From: Rhizobium sp. C1
Lineage (GTDB): Bacteria; Pseudomonadota; Alphaproteobacteria; Rhizobiales; Rhizobiaceae
Direction: 5' to 3'
Length of the DNA stretch: 64,000 nucleotides
Assembly: GCF_021026335.1 (NCBI RefSeq)
Contig: NZ_JAJNCY010000001.1
Span: 682,001-746,000 of the forward strand
Numbering within the stretch: position 1 is the stretch's first letter; each line of letters starts with the position of its first letter. Under the pieces are notes generated by a model. It saw only the letters and a program-made list of their open reading frames with translations. It did not search any database and was not told the origin of the DNA. Positions 17,569 through 26,433 of the stretch are shown piece by piece. Position numbers and translations under genes: made by a program.

Positions 17569-19038
17569 ATGGTCGCCGTTCAGGAAACCATTGATCAGGT
17601 TCGCAAGATCGACGTTGATCAATATAAATACGGCTTCGAGACGATGATCGAATCCGACAAGGCCCCGAAAGGTCTTTCGGAAGATATCGTCCGTTTCATC
17701 TCTGCCAAGAAGCAGGAGCCGGAATGGATGCTGGAATGGCGTCTCGACGCCTATCGCCGCTGGCTGACGATGGAAGAGCCGACCTGGGCGCGCGTCAACT
17801 ATCCGAAGATCGACTTCAACGACATCTATTACTATTCCGCGCCAAAGTCGGCGTCCGGCCCGAAGTCGCTGGACGAGGTCGATCCGGAACTGCTCAAGAC
17901 CTATGAAAAGCTCGGCATTCCGCTGAAAGAACAGGAAATCCTGGCCGGCGTGAAGCCGTCGAAGATCGCCGTCGATGCCGTTTTTGACTCGGTCTCCGTC
18001 GTGACGACCTTCAAGGAAGAGCTGGCCAAGGCCGGCGTCATCTTCATGTCGATCTCGGAAGCGATCCGCGAACATCCGGAGCTGGTGAAGAAATATCTGG
18101 CTTCCGTCGTGCCGGTCACGGATAACTACTATGCGACGCTGAATTGCGCCGTCTTCACGGACGGTTCCTTCGTCTATGTCCCGAAGGGCGTGCGTTGCCC
18201 GATGGAACTGTCGACCTATTTCCGTATCAACGAGAAGAATACGGGCCAGTTCGAGCGCACGCTGATCATCGCCGAAGAAGGCGCTTACGTCTCCTATCTC
18301 GAAGGCTGCACCGCGCCGCAGCGCGACGAGAACCAGCTGCATGCGGCTGTTGTCGAGCTGGTCGCGCTGGACGATGCCGAGATCAAGTATTCCACCGTCC
18401 AGAACTGGTATCCGGGCGACAAGGACGGCAAGGGTGGCATCTACAATTTCGTCACCAAGCGCGGCGATTGCCGGGGCAAGAATTCCAAGATCTCCTGGAC
18501 CCAGGTCGAGACCGGTTCGGCGATCACCTGGAAATACCCGTCCTGCATTCTGCGCGGCGACGGTTCGCGCGGCGAGTTCTATTCGATTGCCGTGTCGAAC
18601 GGCCATCAGCAGGTCGATTCAGGCACCAAGATGATTCATCTCGGCAAGAACACGTCGAGCCGCATCATCTCCAAGGGTATCTCGGCCGGCTTCTCGCAGA
18701 ACACCTATCGCGGCCAGGTGGCAATCAACCGCCGCGCCGAAAACGCCCGCAACTTCACCCAGTGCGACTCGCTCCTCATCGGCGACAAGTGCGGCGCGCA
18801 TACCGTCCCTTACATCGAGGCGAAGAACGCGACGGCCAAGCTGGAGCACGAGGCGACCACCTCTAAGATCTCTGAAGACCAGCTCTTTTATTGCCTCGCA
18901 CGCGGCATCCCGGAAGAGGCAGCCATCGCGCTGATCGTCAACGGCTTCGTGAAGGACGTGATCCAGGAACTGCCGATGGAATTTGCGGTTGAAGCGCAGA
19001 AGCTGATCGGGATTTCGCTTGAGGGTAGCGTGGGGTGA
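17569..19038 (+). CDS. sufB: Fe-S cluster scaffold subunit SufB
   Basis: Core scaffold of the SufBC2D complex, on which Fe-S clusters form before transfer. The 489-aa length and motifs such as [47 protein letters not shown] and the C-terminal region [20 protein letters not shown] are those of SufB. Conserved cysteines appear in [17 protein letters not shown] and [20 protein letters not shown] at 17569 follows GGAG at six bases and is preferred over the TTG at 17557. In related genomes sufC follows closely; here the next suf gene is 1.2 kb away beyond an insertion. Confidence 0.96.
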   Translation: MVAVQETIDQVRKIDVDQYKYGFETMIESDKAPKGLSEDIVRFISAKKQEPEWMLEWRLDAYRRWLTMEEPTWARVNYPKIDFNDIYYYSAPKSASGPKSLDEVDPELLKTYEKLGIPLKEQEILAGVKPSKIAVDAVFDSVSVVTTFKEELAKAGVIFMSISEAIREHPELVKKYLASVVPVTDNYYATLNCAVFTDGSFVYVPKGVRCPMELSTYFRINEKNTGQFERTLIIAEEGAYVSYLEGCTAPQRDENQLHAAVVELVALDDAEIKYSTVQNWYPGDKDGKGGIYNFVTKRGDCRGKNSKISWTQVETGSAITWKYPSCILRGDGSRGEFYSIAVSNGHQQVDSGTKMIHLGKNTSSRIISKGISAGFSQNTYRGQVAINRRAENARNFTQCDSLLIGDKCGAHTVPYIEAKNATAKLEHEATTSKISEDQLFYCLARGIPEEAAIALIVNGFVKDVIQELPMEFAVEAQKLIGISLEGSVG

Positions 19039-19073
19039 TTGGCTTGGGCTGGGTTGGTCACGGGTAACGCACG

Positions 19074-19358
19074 ATGAAGTTTATCAGGCAGTGTTTCAGG
19101 TTTTGTCTCGCTGCTGTTGGAGTGTTACTCGGGTTGAGTTTTGTCGTTGGGCTGGCTTTGGCTTTGGTCGGTAGTCTTTCTGGCGAGGAGTCGCTTCGCG
19201 ACATTGGCGGTAAGTTGGTTCTTCTGCCCGTTGGCGCGTTTCTGTTGTTGATTTTCTCGCCTTTTGGAGAGGTGACTGCCTTTTGGCCTTTCGGCTCTCT
19301 CAAGAGTGCGAAGACGTCAGAAGAGAAGGGGAAATTGGACGAGAAGCGACCGGGTTGA
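19074..19358 (+). CDS. Small two-helix membrane protein, unknown function
   Basis: A 94-aa protein with two hydrophobic segments, about residues 10-33 (CLAAVGVLLGLSFVVGLALA) and 46-66 (LVLLPVGAFLLLIFSPF), and a charged C-terminus rich in lysine and glutamate. No family is recognised. It begins 35 bp after sufB, has no strong ribosome site, and ends 43 bp before repeat A. Its codons are richer in T than those of sufB, consistent with being part of the inserted segment. It may be a real small gene or a chance frame. Confidence 0.45.
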   Translation: MKFIRQCFRFCLAAVGVLLGLSFVVGLALALVGSLSGEESLRDIGGKLVLLPVGAFLLLIFSPFGEVTAFWPFGSLKSAKTSEEKGKLDEKRPG

Positions 19359-19401
19359 AGAGGGTATGTGGAATGTTGGTTCGGATGTGAGGCAAGAACG
19401 T

Positions 19402-19557
19402 CGTCATCCTCGGGCTTGTCCCGAGGACCTACTGATGAAAACGAGATTGAGACGGTACAGATGGAATGCTGCAGGTGAAGCGACTCCCTCGCGTGGTCCA
19501 TTCACCGAGCGGGCTTGGCGGGCGTAGCAGATCCTCGGGACAGGCCCGAGGATGACG
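19402..19557. repeat. 156-bp palindromic repeat, copy A
   Basis: Second copy of the repeat. Left end CGTCATCCTCGGGCTTGTCC and right end CCTCGGGACAGGCCCGAGGA are inverted matches of about 28 bp, and each end is a hairpin by itself. It is in the same orientation as copy B, with the GIY-YIG gene between the two. There is no reading frame of note inside. Confidence 0.85.
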
Positions 19558-19577
19558 GAGAGGGAGCAGCGCATCGC

Positions 19578-19919
19578 ATGACCGGCTTCGTCTACATGAT
19601 GTCGGACAAGCCGCGGGGTGTGATCTACACCGGTGTTACTAGCGACCTTCATGGGCGCAGTTGGGAACACCGGAATGGAGTGAATAAGGGTTTTACGGCG
19701 AAGTATCAGGCCAAATATCTGGTCTGGTTCGAAAGCCATCCGAATATCGTTTTGGCGATCCGGCGGGAGAAGGCGCTGAAACGGTATGTGCGGGAGTGGA
19801 AGATAAAGCTGATCGAAGATTTCAATCCAACTTGGTTGGACCTTTTCGAGAGGATTGACGAGATTGAGAATGTCTATAGGCCGCATCCGAATACGCGGAT
19901 GTGGGATGATTATAACTAA
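19578..19919 (+). CDS. GIY-YIG nuclease family protein
   Basis: A 113-aa single-domain GIY-YIG protein of the small UvrC-N-terminus-like type. The two beta-strand motifs are FVYMM (4-8) and IYTGVT (16-21), followed by the catalytic arginine in HGRSWEH (Arg27), the glutamate in REKALKR (Glu64) and FNPTW (Asn83), so the active site looks complete. There is no DNA-binding accessory domain. ATG at 19578 starts 20 bp after the end of repeat A, and the stop lies 35 bp before repeat B, so the gene fills the space between two direct copies. The frame open upstream to 19515 reads through the repeat and is not coding. Function unknown; a role in moving the repeats is a hypothesis. Confidence 0.85.
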   Translation: MTGFVYMMSDKPRGVIYTGVTSDLHGRSWEHRNGVNKGFTAKYQAKYLVWFESHPNIVLAIRREKALKRYVREWKIKLIEDFNPTWLDLFERIDEIENVYRPHPNTRMWDDYN

Positions 19920-19954
19920 GGTTGGATCACCTGGAGCGGCATTCAAACCCTCAA

Positions 19955-20134
19955 CGTCATCCTCGGGCTTGTCACGAGGATCTACTGACGAAGACGAGAA
20001 TGAGACGGTGCAGCGAGCGAGCTGCGGGTGAAGCGGGCGGCGCGGCAGGGTCCGTTTACGGAGCTGCTTTGGCGAGCGTAGCAGATCCTCGGGACAGGCC
20101 CGAGGATAACGACGTTGAGGCCCGAGGATGACGG
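19955..20134. repeat. 157-bp palindromic repeat, copy B, plus an extra end fragment
   Basis: Third copy, 19955-20111, in direct orientation with copy A and sharing the CTACTGACGAAGACGAGA block and the GCGTAGCAGATCCTCGGGAC right end. It is followed at once by a further right-end fragment (GAGGCCCGAGGATGACGG, to 20134), as if an end had been duplicated. It lies 108 bp before the sufC start. Confidence 0.83.
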
Positions 20135-20241
20135 AGGTCGAGGTTGCGCCCTCGCCAAAAGAAGAACATGCCAGACCTAGTCCGGCGACAGGAATATCAA
20201 ACAGGCGGCTTTTGATCCGCCCGATGAACAGGAAGAAAACG

Positions 20242-20997
20242 ATGCTTGAGATCAGAAACCTTCATGCGCGGATCGCCGAGGATGGCACCGAGATCATTCG
20301 TGGTTTGAACCTCACGGTGAAGGCCGGTGAAGTGGCGGCCATCATGGGGCCGAACGGGTCGGGCAAGTCGACGCTGTCCTACATCTTGTCGGGCCGCGAG
20401 GACTATGAAGTCACCGAGGGCGACATTCTCTATAATGGCGAGAGCATTCTGGAGCTTGATCCGGCAGAGCGTGCCGCGAAGGGCATTTTCCTGGCCTTCC
20501 AGTATCCGGTCGAAATTCCGGGCGTTGCCACGATGCAGTTCCTCAAGGTGGCACTGAATGAGCAGCGCAAGCAGCGCGGCGAAGCCGAACTGACGACGCC
20601 GGACTTCATGAAGCGCGTCAAGGATGCGGCCGCGCATCTCAAGATCGCGCCGGAAATGCTGCGCCGGCCGCTCAATGTCGGCTTCTCCGGTGGCGAGAAG
20701 AAGCGCGCCGAAATCCTGCAGATGGCTCTCCTGGAGCCGAAGCTTTGCGTGCTCGATGAAACGGACTCCGGCCTCGACATCGACGCGCTGAAGATCGTGT
20801 CCGATGGCGTCAATGCTCTGCGGTCGCCGGATCGCGCCGTCATCGTCATTACGCACTACCAGCGTCTGCTGGAACACATCGTGCCGGATACGGTTCACGT
20901 TCTCTACAAGGGGCAGATCATCAAGTCGGGCGACAAGTCTCTGGCGCTCGAACTCGAAGCCAACGGCTATGCCGACGTGATCGAAGCGGCGGCTTGA
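20242..20997 (+). CDS. sufC: Suf ATPase subunit SufC
   Basis: ABC-type ATPase (251 aa) of the SufBCD scaffold, driving the conformational change needed for cluster formation. Walker A is GPNGSGKST, the signature is FSGGEKKR, Walker B is LCVLDETDSGLD, and the switch histidine is in VITHYQRLL; the TDSGLDIDAL stretch is typical for SufC rather than transport ATPases. The frame is open to 20128, inside repeat B, but ATG at 20242 follows AGGAAG at six bases and gives the normal length. sufD starts 10 bp after it. Confidence 0.96.
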   Translation: MLEIRNLHARIAEDGTEIIRGLNLTVKAGEVAAIMGPNGSGKSTLSYILSGREDYEVTEGDILYNGESILELDPAERAAKGIFLAFQYPVEIPGVATMQFLKVALNEQRKQRGEAELTTPDFMKRVKDAAAHLKIAPEMLRRPLNVGFSGGEKKRAEILQMALLEPKLCVLDETDSGLDIDALKIVSDGVNALRSPDRAVIVITHYQRLLEHIVPDTVHVLYKGQIIKSGDKSLALELEANGYADVIEAAA

Positions 20998-21007
20998 GGA
21001 CGAAGCG

Positions 21008-22282
21008 ATGAGTGCTCAACCCCAGATCAAGCTGACGGAAGCGGAAAATGCGCTTCTCATAGCTTACACCGAACAGGTCGGCGACCTGCCGGGCAATGGC
21101 GATGTGCTGGTGGCCCGCGACCGCCTGATAACCGACATCAAGACCCGTGGCCTGCCGACGCGCCGCGTCGAGGCCTGGCATTATACGGACCTGCGCAATC
21201 TGCTGCGTCAGGTGCCGGATCATGCCAATGGTGATGTGAAAGCCCTTGAGCCCTTGATTGCCGGCAGCGCGGTTTTGGCGCTGGAGAACGGCAAGGTCGT
21301 GCGCAAGGCCAAGGCCGAGGGTGTTTCCGTTCGTGGTATTGCGGCCATGCTGGAAGACGGTACGGGCGCATTCCTGATGTCGCCACGCGGTGACGATGAT
21401 GCGGTCGGCCGTATCAATGGCGGCTTTCTGCGCGACGGGCTCGAAATTGCGGTGGCCGATGGTGCGGCGCTGGCCGAGCCGATCGAATTGCAGGTTCTGC
21501 ATTCGGGCGGGCAGTCGCATGGGCGCTTCGTCGTGTCGGTTGGCGCCGGGGCCTCCGCCCGCATCGTCGAGCGTCAGCAGGGCAATGGCGCGGCACAGGC
21601 ACTCGTGTCCAGCGTGTCCGACCTGACGCTGAAGGCCGGCGCGGATGTCACCTGGGTCATCGTGCAGGAGCAGGGCGTTTCGGATACCCATCTCGGCCAG
21701 ATGAATTTCCGGCTCGAAAAGGATGCCAAGCTCCGCCTCTTCATCGTCAATGCCGGTGGCAAGCTGGTCCGCCAGGAAGTGCATGGCGTGACGGTGGGCG
21801 AGGGCTCGGACTTCACCTTCCGGGTCGTCAACCTGCTCGGCGGTGAAAGCCATACCGATGTGACCATGACGCTCGGTCATGATGTGCCGGACACGACCTC
21901 GACCGAAATCGTGCGCAATGTCGTGTTCGACAAGGCAAGCGGTGTCTTCCAGGGCCAGATCCGGGTGGCACCCGACGCGCAGAAGACAGATGCGCGCATG
22001 GCCTGCAACACGCTGCTCCTCTCCGAAGAGGCCGATTTTTCGACCAAGCCGGAGCTGGAAATCTTTGCCGACGACGTGCAGTGCGCCCATGGCGCGACGG
22101 TCGCCGATATCGACCGCAACCATCTTTACTATCTGATGGCGCGCGGCATTCCGGAAAAGAAGGCGCGGGCGCTTCTGGTGCAGGCTTTCGTTGCGGAAGT
22201 GGTCGAGGAACTCGATGACGAACCGCTGGTCGAAGCGCTGGAAGATGTCATCGAAGGCTGGCTCGAAAGGCATGGTAACTGA
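21008..22282 (+). CDS. sufD: Fe-S cluster assembly subunit SufD
   Basis: Paralogue of SufB and partner in the SufBC2D complex. At 424 aa it has the family length. The C-terminal right-handed helix domain contains VFQGQIRVAPDAQKTDARMA, LLLSEEADFSTKPELEIFAD, and CAHGATVADIDRNHLYYLMA, where the conserved Cys and His of SufD sit (DVQCAHGAT). It is separated from sufC by 10 bp and from sufS by one base, so the three are translated from a common message. Confidence 0.95.
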   Translation: MSAQPQIKLTEAENALLIAYTEQVGDLPGNGDVLVARDRLITDIKTRGLPTRRVEAWHYTDLRNLLRQVPDHANGDVKALEPLIAGSAVLALENGKVVRKAKAEGVSVRGIAAMLEDGTGAFLMSPRGDDDAVGRINGGFLRDGLEIAVADGAALAEPIELQVLHSGGQSHGRFVVSVGAGASARIVERQQGNGAAQALVSSVSDLTLKAGADVTWVIVQEQGVSDTHLGQMNFRLEKDAKLRLFIVNAGGKLVRQEVHGVTVGEGSDFTFRVVNLLGGESHTDVTMTLGHDVPDTTSTEIVRNVVFDKASGVFQGQIRVAPDAQKTDARMACNTLLLSEEADFSTKPELEIFADDVQCAHGATVADIDRNHLYYLMARGIPEKKARALLVQAFVAEVVEELDDEPLVEALEDVIEGWLERHGN

Positions 22283-22283
22283 C

Positions 22284-23519
22284 ATGGACGCATCCGCGAC
22301 CGCATACGACGTCGAGGCTATTCGCCGGGACTTCCCGATCCTGTCGCGTGAAGTCTACGGCAAGCCGCTCGTCTATCTCGACAACGGCGCTTCGGCCCAG
22401 AAGCCGCAGGCCGTCATCGATGCGGTCTCGCATGCCTATTCCAACGAGTACGCCAACGTGCATCGCGGCCTGCATTTCCTGTCCAATGCCGCGACGGAAG
22501 CCTACGAAGCGTCGCGCGAGAAGGTGCGTCGTTTCCTGAATGCAGGCTCGGTGGACGAAATCGTCTTCACCAAGTCCTCGACGGAGGCGATCAACACGGT
22601 CGCCTATGGCTGGGGCATGCCGCATATCGGCGAGGGCGACGAGATCGTCGTGACGATCATGGAGCATCACTCCAACATCGTCCCGTGGCATTTCATCCGC
22701 GAGCGGCAGGGCGCGAAGCTGGTCTGGGTTCCGGTCGATGATGACGGCGCGTTTCATATCGAGGCGTTCGAGAAGTCGCTGACGGAAAAGACGAAGCTCG
22801 TTGCCATCACGCATATGTCGAATGCGCTCGGCACGATCGTTCCGGTCAAGGAAGTCTGCCGCATTGCGCATGAACGGGGCATTCCGGTTCTTGTCGACGG
22901 ATCGCAGGGCGCCGTGCACATGCCCGTCGATGTCCGCGACATCGATTGCGACTGGTATGTCATGACCGGCCATAAGCTCTATGGTCCGTCGGGCATCGGC
23001 GTGCTTTACGGCAAGATGGATCGGATGAGAGAGATGCGGCCCTTCATGGGTGGCGGCGAGATGATCGTCGACGTCAGCGAAGAGGCTGTGACATATAACG
23101 ATCCGCCGCATCGCTTCGAGGCCGGCACACCGCCGATCGTTCAGGCGATCGGGCTCGGCTATGCGCTCGACTATATGGAAAAGGTCGGCCGTGCGGCGAT
23201 TGCGGCGCATGAGGCGGATCTGACGGCCTATGCGACGGAACGTCTCCGGGCGGTGAATTCGCTCAAAGTGTTCGGCAATGCGCCGGGCAAGGGCGGCATT
23301 TTTTCCTTCGAACTTGAAGGCATTCATGCCCATGACGTATCGATGGTGATCGATCGGCAGGGCGTCGCGGTTCGGGCGGGCACGCATTGCGCCCAGCCGC
23401 TCTTGAAACGCTTCGGCGTGACGTCCACATGCAGGGCGTCTTTCGCCATGTACAATACGCGCGCCGAGGTCGACAAACTGGCCGAGGCGCTGGAACAGGC
23501 GCGCAAGTTCTTTGCCTGA
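22284..23519 (+). CDS. sufS: Cysteine desulfurase SufS (group II)
   Basis: PLP enzyme that mobilises sulfur from cysteine for the Suf scaffold. PLP-binding lysine in TGHKLYGPSG (Lys231) and active cysteine in VRAGTHCAQPLL (Cys369) are those of group II desulfurases; THMSNALGT and VDGSQGAVHMPVD are further motifs. The 411-aa protein most likely starts at ATG 22284, two bases after the sufD stop; ATG 22272 overlaps sufD and is the alternative. Group II enzymes usually need SufE or SufU to accept sulfur, and neither is encoded in this operon. Confidence 0.95.
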   Translation: MDASATAYDVEAIRRDFPILSREVYGKPLVYLDNGASAQKPQAVIDAVSHAYSNEYANVHRGLHFLSNAATEAYEASREKVRRFLNAGSVDEIVFTKSSTEAINTVAYGWGMPHIGEGDEIVVTIMEHHSNIVPWHFIRERQGAKLVWVPVDDDGAFHIEAFEKSLTEKTKLVAITHMSNALGTIVPVKEVCRIAHERGIPVLVDGSQGAVHMPVDVRDIDCDWYVMTGHKLYGPSGIGVLYGKMDRMREMRPFMGGGEMIVDVSEEAVTYNDPPHRFEAGTPPIVQAIGLGYALDYMEKVGRAAIAAHEADLTAYATERLRAVNSLKVFGNAPGKGGIFSFELEGIHAHDVSMVIDRQGVAVRAGTHCAQPLLKRFGVTSTCRASFAMYNTRAEVDKLAEALEQARKFFA

Positions 23520-23526
23520 AAGTGAG

Positions 23527-23940
23527 ATGGCCATGAGTGTAAACGAAGCAGAGAGCGCAAGCGAAGCCGTTCAGGACGAGGCCCAGGCCGGTGTCCGCGA
23601 GGGCATTGTGCAATCGTCCATTCCGGCCGATGAGCTGGCGCGTCTGTCGGACGATATCATCTCCGCGCTGAAGACGGTCTATGATCCGGAAATTCCGGCG
23701 GACATTTTCGAGCTCGGGCTGATCTACAAGATCGATGTCGAGGATGACCGCATGGTCAAGATCGACATGACGCTGACGGCGCCCGGCTGCCCCGTGGCTG
23801 GCGAGATGCCGGGCTGGGTCGAGAATGCCGTGGGTGCGGTCGAGGGCGTATCCGGCGTCGAGGTCAAGATGGTGTTCGAGCCGCCGTGGTCGCCGGCCCG
23901 CATGTCGGAAGAGGCGCAGGTCGCGCTCGGCTGGTACTGA
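23527..23940 (+). CDS. sufT: Suf maturation factor SufT (MIP18/DUF59 family)
   Basis: A 137-aa DUF59 protein that assists Fe-S protein maturation. The domain spans about residues 42-130 and contains ALKTVYDPEIPADIFELGLI and the conserved metal/cluster-related TLTAPGCPVAGEMP with its cysteine. The first 35 residues are a glutamate-rich, poorly conserved extension. ATG at 23527 or 23533 could start translation; both follow the sufS stop by under 15 bp. Position between sufS and sufA matches other rhizobial suf operons. Confidence 0.9.
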   Translation: MAMSVNEAESASEAVQDEAQAGVREGIVQSSIPADELARLSDDIISALKTVYDPEIPADIFELGLIYKIDVEDDRMVKIDMTLTAPGCPVAGEMPGWVENAVGAVEGVSGVEVKMVFEPPWSPARMSEEAQVALGWY

Positions 23941-24039
23941 GTTTTATCTTTCGCGGCCCAACTTGAAGGCTTAACCGCGCGGGATTACATTTTGATTCAC
24001 GAAGCGCGGGCCTTGAACCCGTTGCGGAAGGAGAGACAG

Positions 24040-24420
24040 ATGGCTTTTCAGGTCATGACGCTGACTGAGGCTGCGGCCGGTAGGGTCAGGGAAATCGTCG
24101 AAAACAGTGGTGCCGAAGCGCAGGGCCTTCGCGTGTCGATCCGCAAGGGCGGCTGCGCCGGCATGGAATATGCCGTTGACCTCGTCTCCGAGCCGAATGC
24201 GAAGGACGATTTCATCGAGCGCGATGGCGCGAAGGTCTGGATCGATCCGGCCGCCGTGCTCTATCTCCTCGGCACACAGATGGATTTTGAGACCACCAAG
24301 CTGCGCTCAGGCTTCGTCTTCAATAACCCCAATCAGACGTCGGCCTGCGGCTGCGGCGAATCGGTCGAGTTGAAGCCGGCGGACCTTGCCAAGCTTGCCG
24401 GTCTCGAAGCGCGCGCCTGA
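24040..24420 (+). CDS. sufA: A-type Fe-S carrier SufA/IscA
   Basis: HesB/IscA-family carrier (126 aa) that takes new clusters to target proteins. The three conserved cysteines are in GGCAGMEY (about Cys39) and SACGCGES (about Cys103 and Cys105). FETTKLRSGFVFNNPN precedes the CGC pair as in the family. ATG at 24040 follows GGAGAG; the upstream frame to 23992 is not needed. It ends the suf operon, about 100 bp after sufT. Confidence 0.93.
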   Translation: MAFQVMTLTEAAAGRVREIVENSGAEAQGLRVSIRKGGCAGMEYAVDLVSEPNAKDDFIERDGAKVWIDPAAVLYLLGTQMDFETTKLRSGFVFNNPNQTSACGCGESVELKPADLAKLAGLEARA

Positions 24421-24606
24421 GCCGCCATCCGGCGTTTCATTTGTTTCAGCTTATTGAAGCGCTCCATTGACAATCTTCAGGGTTGGACGTTTCTTGCGCT
24501 ACCCGAAGTCTGCAAAGCGGGGTAAGAGTCGGTTGCCGCGTCGGTCGTGCCGGTTTGTCGGCACGGAAAGATCGCGATGCTTCCGGCATGGTGAGGCCCT
24601 GAACGC

Positions 24607-26433
24607 GTGTTATCCCATTCTGCCATTCGGCATGCCCTCGCTGCGGTTATCGCGGAACCTGCCTTTGTCGTGACATTGGACGGGCGCTATGCCTGCGACA
24701 ACGCGGCATTCAGGTCGCGCTTCGGCCTCTGCGAAGACCAGTTGCACGGCTCTGAGGTTCCCGGAATATCGTCGCACGCACTCTGCAGCCTCGCCTGTGC
24801 GCGGCTTACGGTTTCGCTCGCCGGTATTGCCAATCCGTTGAATGTGGTGGTGCAGCCGCTTCTCGCCCGCAATCTCGTCATCGGCTATTGCGCGCGTCTT
24901 GAAGCCTGGCCGCTGCGCGAAGCCGCGCTGGAGGAGGCGCCTTCATATATACAGCGGGCGCTCGACAGCCTGCCCTTCGGGCTGACGGTCTGGGATGCTG
25001 GGGATAGACTGCTTGTCGCCAACAAATCCATCGCCGATCTCTATCATTCGCATGGAGTTACGATGGTGCCGGGCGTGAACCGGATCGAAACGGTGTATGC
25101 GGGGCTGAAAGCCGGACTGTTTGGCGCCAAGTTTACCGGGATGGCGATTTCATTGGAGGATTTCGCGTCCAAACGCTGGCTCAGCCGGCCTTTTATTTCC
25201 GGTGCAGCCACCATCGAACGCCTGGCAAACGGGCTTTGGGTGAAGATCACATCCCATGTCTGCGAAAATGACTTCATCGTGACCTATTACGAGAGGATCG
25301 ACGAGCCGACCGGCAACGAGATCAAGCCGGCGGCGACGGCGGAGTATTTCCTCTCGCTCCTGCGCTACCTGCCGGATTTCGTGGTTCATATCGGTCTCGA
25401 CGGCAAGCCGGAATTCATCAACGCGCCCTTTGCCGAGGCGCTGGGTCTGGATGGCTGGGAGACGGGACAGGCGCTTTCGCCGGAGTTTTTTGCCGATACG
25501 TTCGGGACGTCGTTGCAGGACATGTTGAAAAAGCTGTCGGTGGGCGCTCCCCCTGTCTCCTTCGACCAGCGTCTGCGCAAGGCCGATAACTCGTTTGTCT
25601 GGTTGCGCTGGAGCGCACACGGACTGTTTCATGGCGACAAGCCCGTTGGCATCGTCGCAACCGGGCGCAATATCACGCTGGAATATTCGCAACAGCAGGA
25701 GCTCAAACACCAGAGCGAGGAGCTGGCGAAGAAGAACAGGTCGCTCGAACAGTTCGCGGCCGTTGTTTCCCACGACCTGAAAGCGCCGCTCCGTCATATC
25801 TCGGTGTTCGCCGACATGATCGTTGAAGAGGCGGCGAACGGAAATCTTGCCGATGTCACCGTCTATGCGCAACAGGTGCGCAGCTCGGCCCAGCGCATGG
25901 ACCGGGTGATCAGGCGGCTGCTTGAATATTCGCAGATCGCCTACAAGATTGCGGCCTTCAGCCGTGTCAACCTGGCGGATATCGCCATTCAGGCGATCCA
26001 GAATCTGGAAAGTCAGATCGAGGAGGCCAAAGCCGAACTTTTGCTGTCAAAATTGCCGTCGATCAATGGCGATCCCGATTTGATGCGTCATCTGTTGCAA
26101 AATCTGATCGCCAACGCGGTCAAATATCGGCGCAAGGGTGTTGCGCCGCGGATACGGATTTATGCGACGGACAAGGGGGCGATGGTGAATCTTGTGGTGG
26201 AGGACAACGGCATCGGGATCGACCCGAAATTTGCCGACCGGATTTTTACAGCTTTTCAGAGGCTTCACAGCGACGACAAGATTTATGAGGGTTTTGGCAT
26301 CGGGCTGGCGCTCTGCAAGCAGATCGCCGAGAGCCATCGCGGCGTTATTGAACTCGATGCCACCTATCGCGGTGGTGCGCGATTCGTGGTTCGCCTGCCG
26401 CAGAATGTGAACCTGAAGGAGCAGTCCTCGTGA
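24607..26433 (+). CDS. PAS-domain sensor histidine kinase
   Basis: A 608-aa cytoplasmic sensor kinase. Two PAS-like regions are suggested at about residues 115-235 (SLPFGLTVWDAGDRLLVANK) and 245-355 (YLPDFVVHIGLDGKPEFINA), then a coiled-coil and a HisKA domain with the phospho-acceptor in VVSHDLKAPLRH (His389). The HATPase_c domain has N box LIANAVKYR (Asn503), G1 DNGIGI (533-538) and G2 GFGIGLAL (562-569). No membrane helix is seen, so the signal is internal or soluble. The start is GTG at 24607. Its last bases overlap the response regulator start (GTGA), so the two are co-translated. Confidence 0.9.
   Translation: MLSHSAIRHALAAVIAEPAFVVTLDGRYACDNAAFRSRFGLCEDQLHGSEVPGISSHALCSLACARLTVSLAGIANPLNVVVQPLLARNLVIGYCARLEAWPLREAALEEAPSYIQRALDSLPFGLTVWDAGDRLLVANKSIADLYHSHGVTMVPGVNRIETVYAGLKAGLFGAKFTGMAISLEDFASKRWLSRPFISGAATIERLANGLWVKITSHVCENDFIVTYYERIDEPTGNEIKPAATAEYFLSLLRYLPDFVVHIGLDGKPEFINAPFAEALGLDGWETGQALSPEFFADTFGTSLQDMLKKLSVGAPPVSFDQRLRKADNSFVWLRWSAHGLFHGDKPVGIVATGRNITLEYSQQQELKHQSEELAKKNRSLEQFAAVVSHDLKAPLRHISVFADMIVEEAANGNLADVTVYAQQVRSSAQRMDRVIRRLLEYSQIAYKIAAFSRVNLADIAIQAIQNLESQIEEAKAELLLSKLPSINGDPDLMRHLLQNLIANAVKYRRKGVAPRIRIYATDKGAMVNLVVEDNGIGIDPKFADRIFTAFQRLHSDDKIYEGFGIGLALCKQIAESHRGVIELDATYRGGARFVVRLPQNVNLKEQSS

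Noticed and set aside
19578-19919. GIY-YIG gene as a homing endonuclease of a group I intron
   Set aside because: There is no interrupted host gene nor intron core; it sits between intact sufB and sufC, framed by repeats, and lacks the DNA-recognition domain of homing enzymes.
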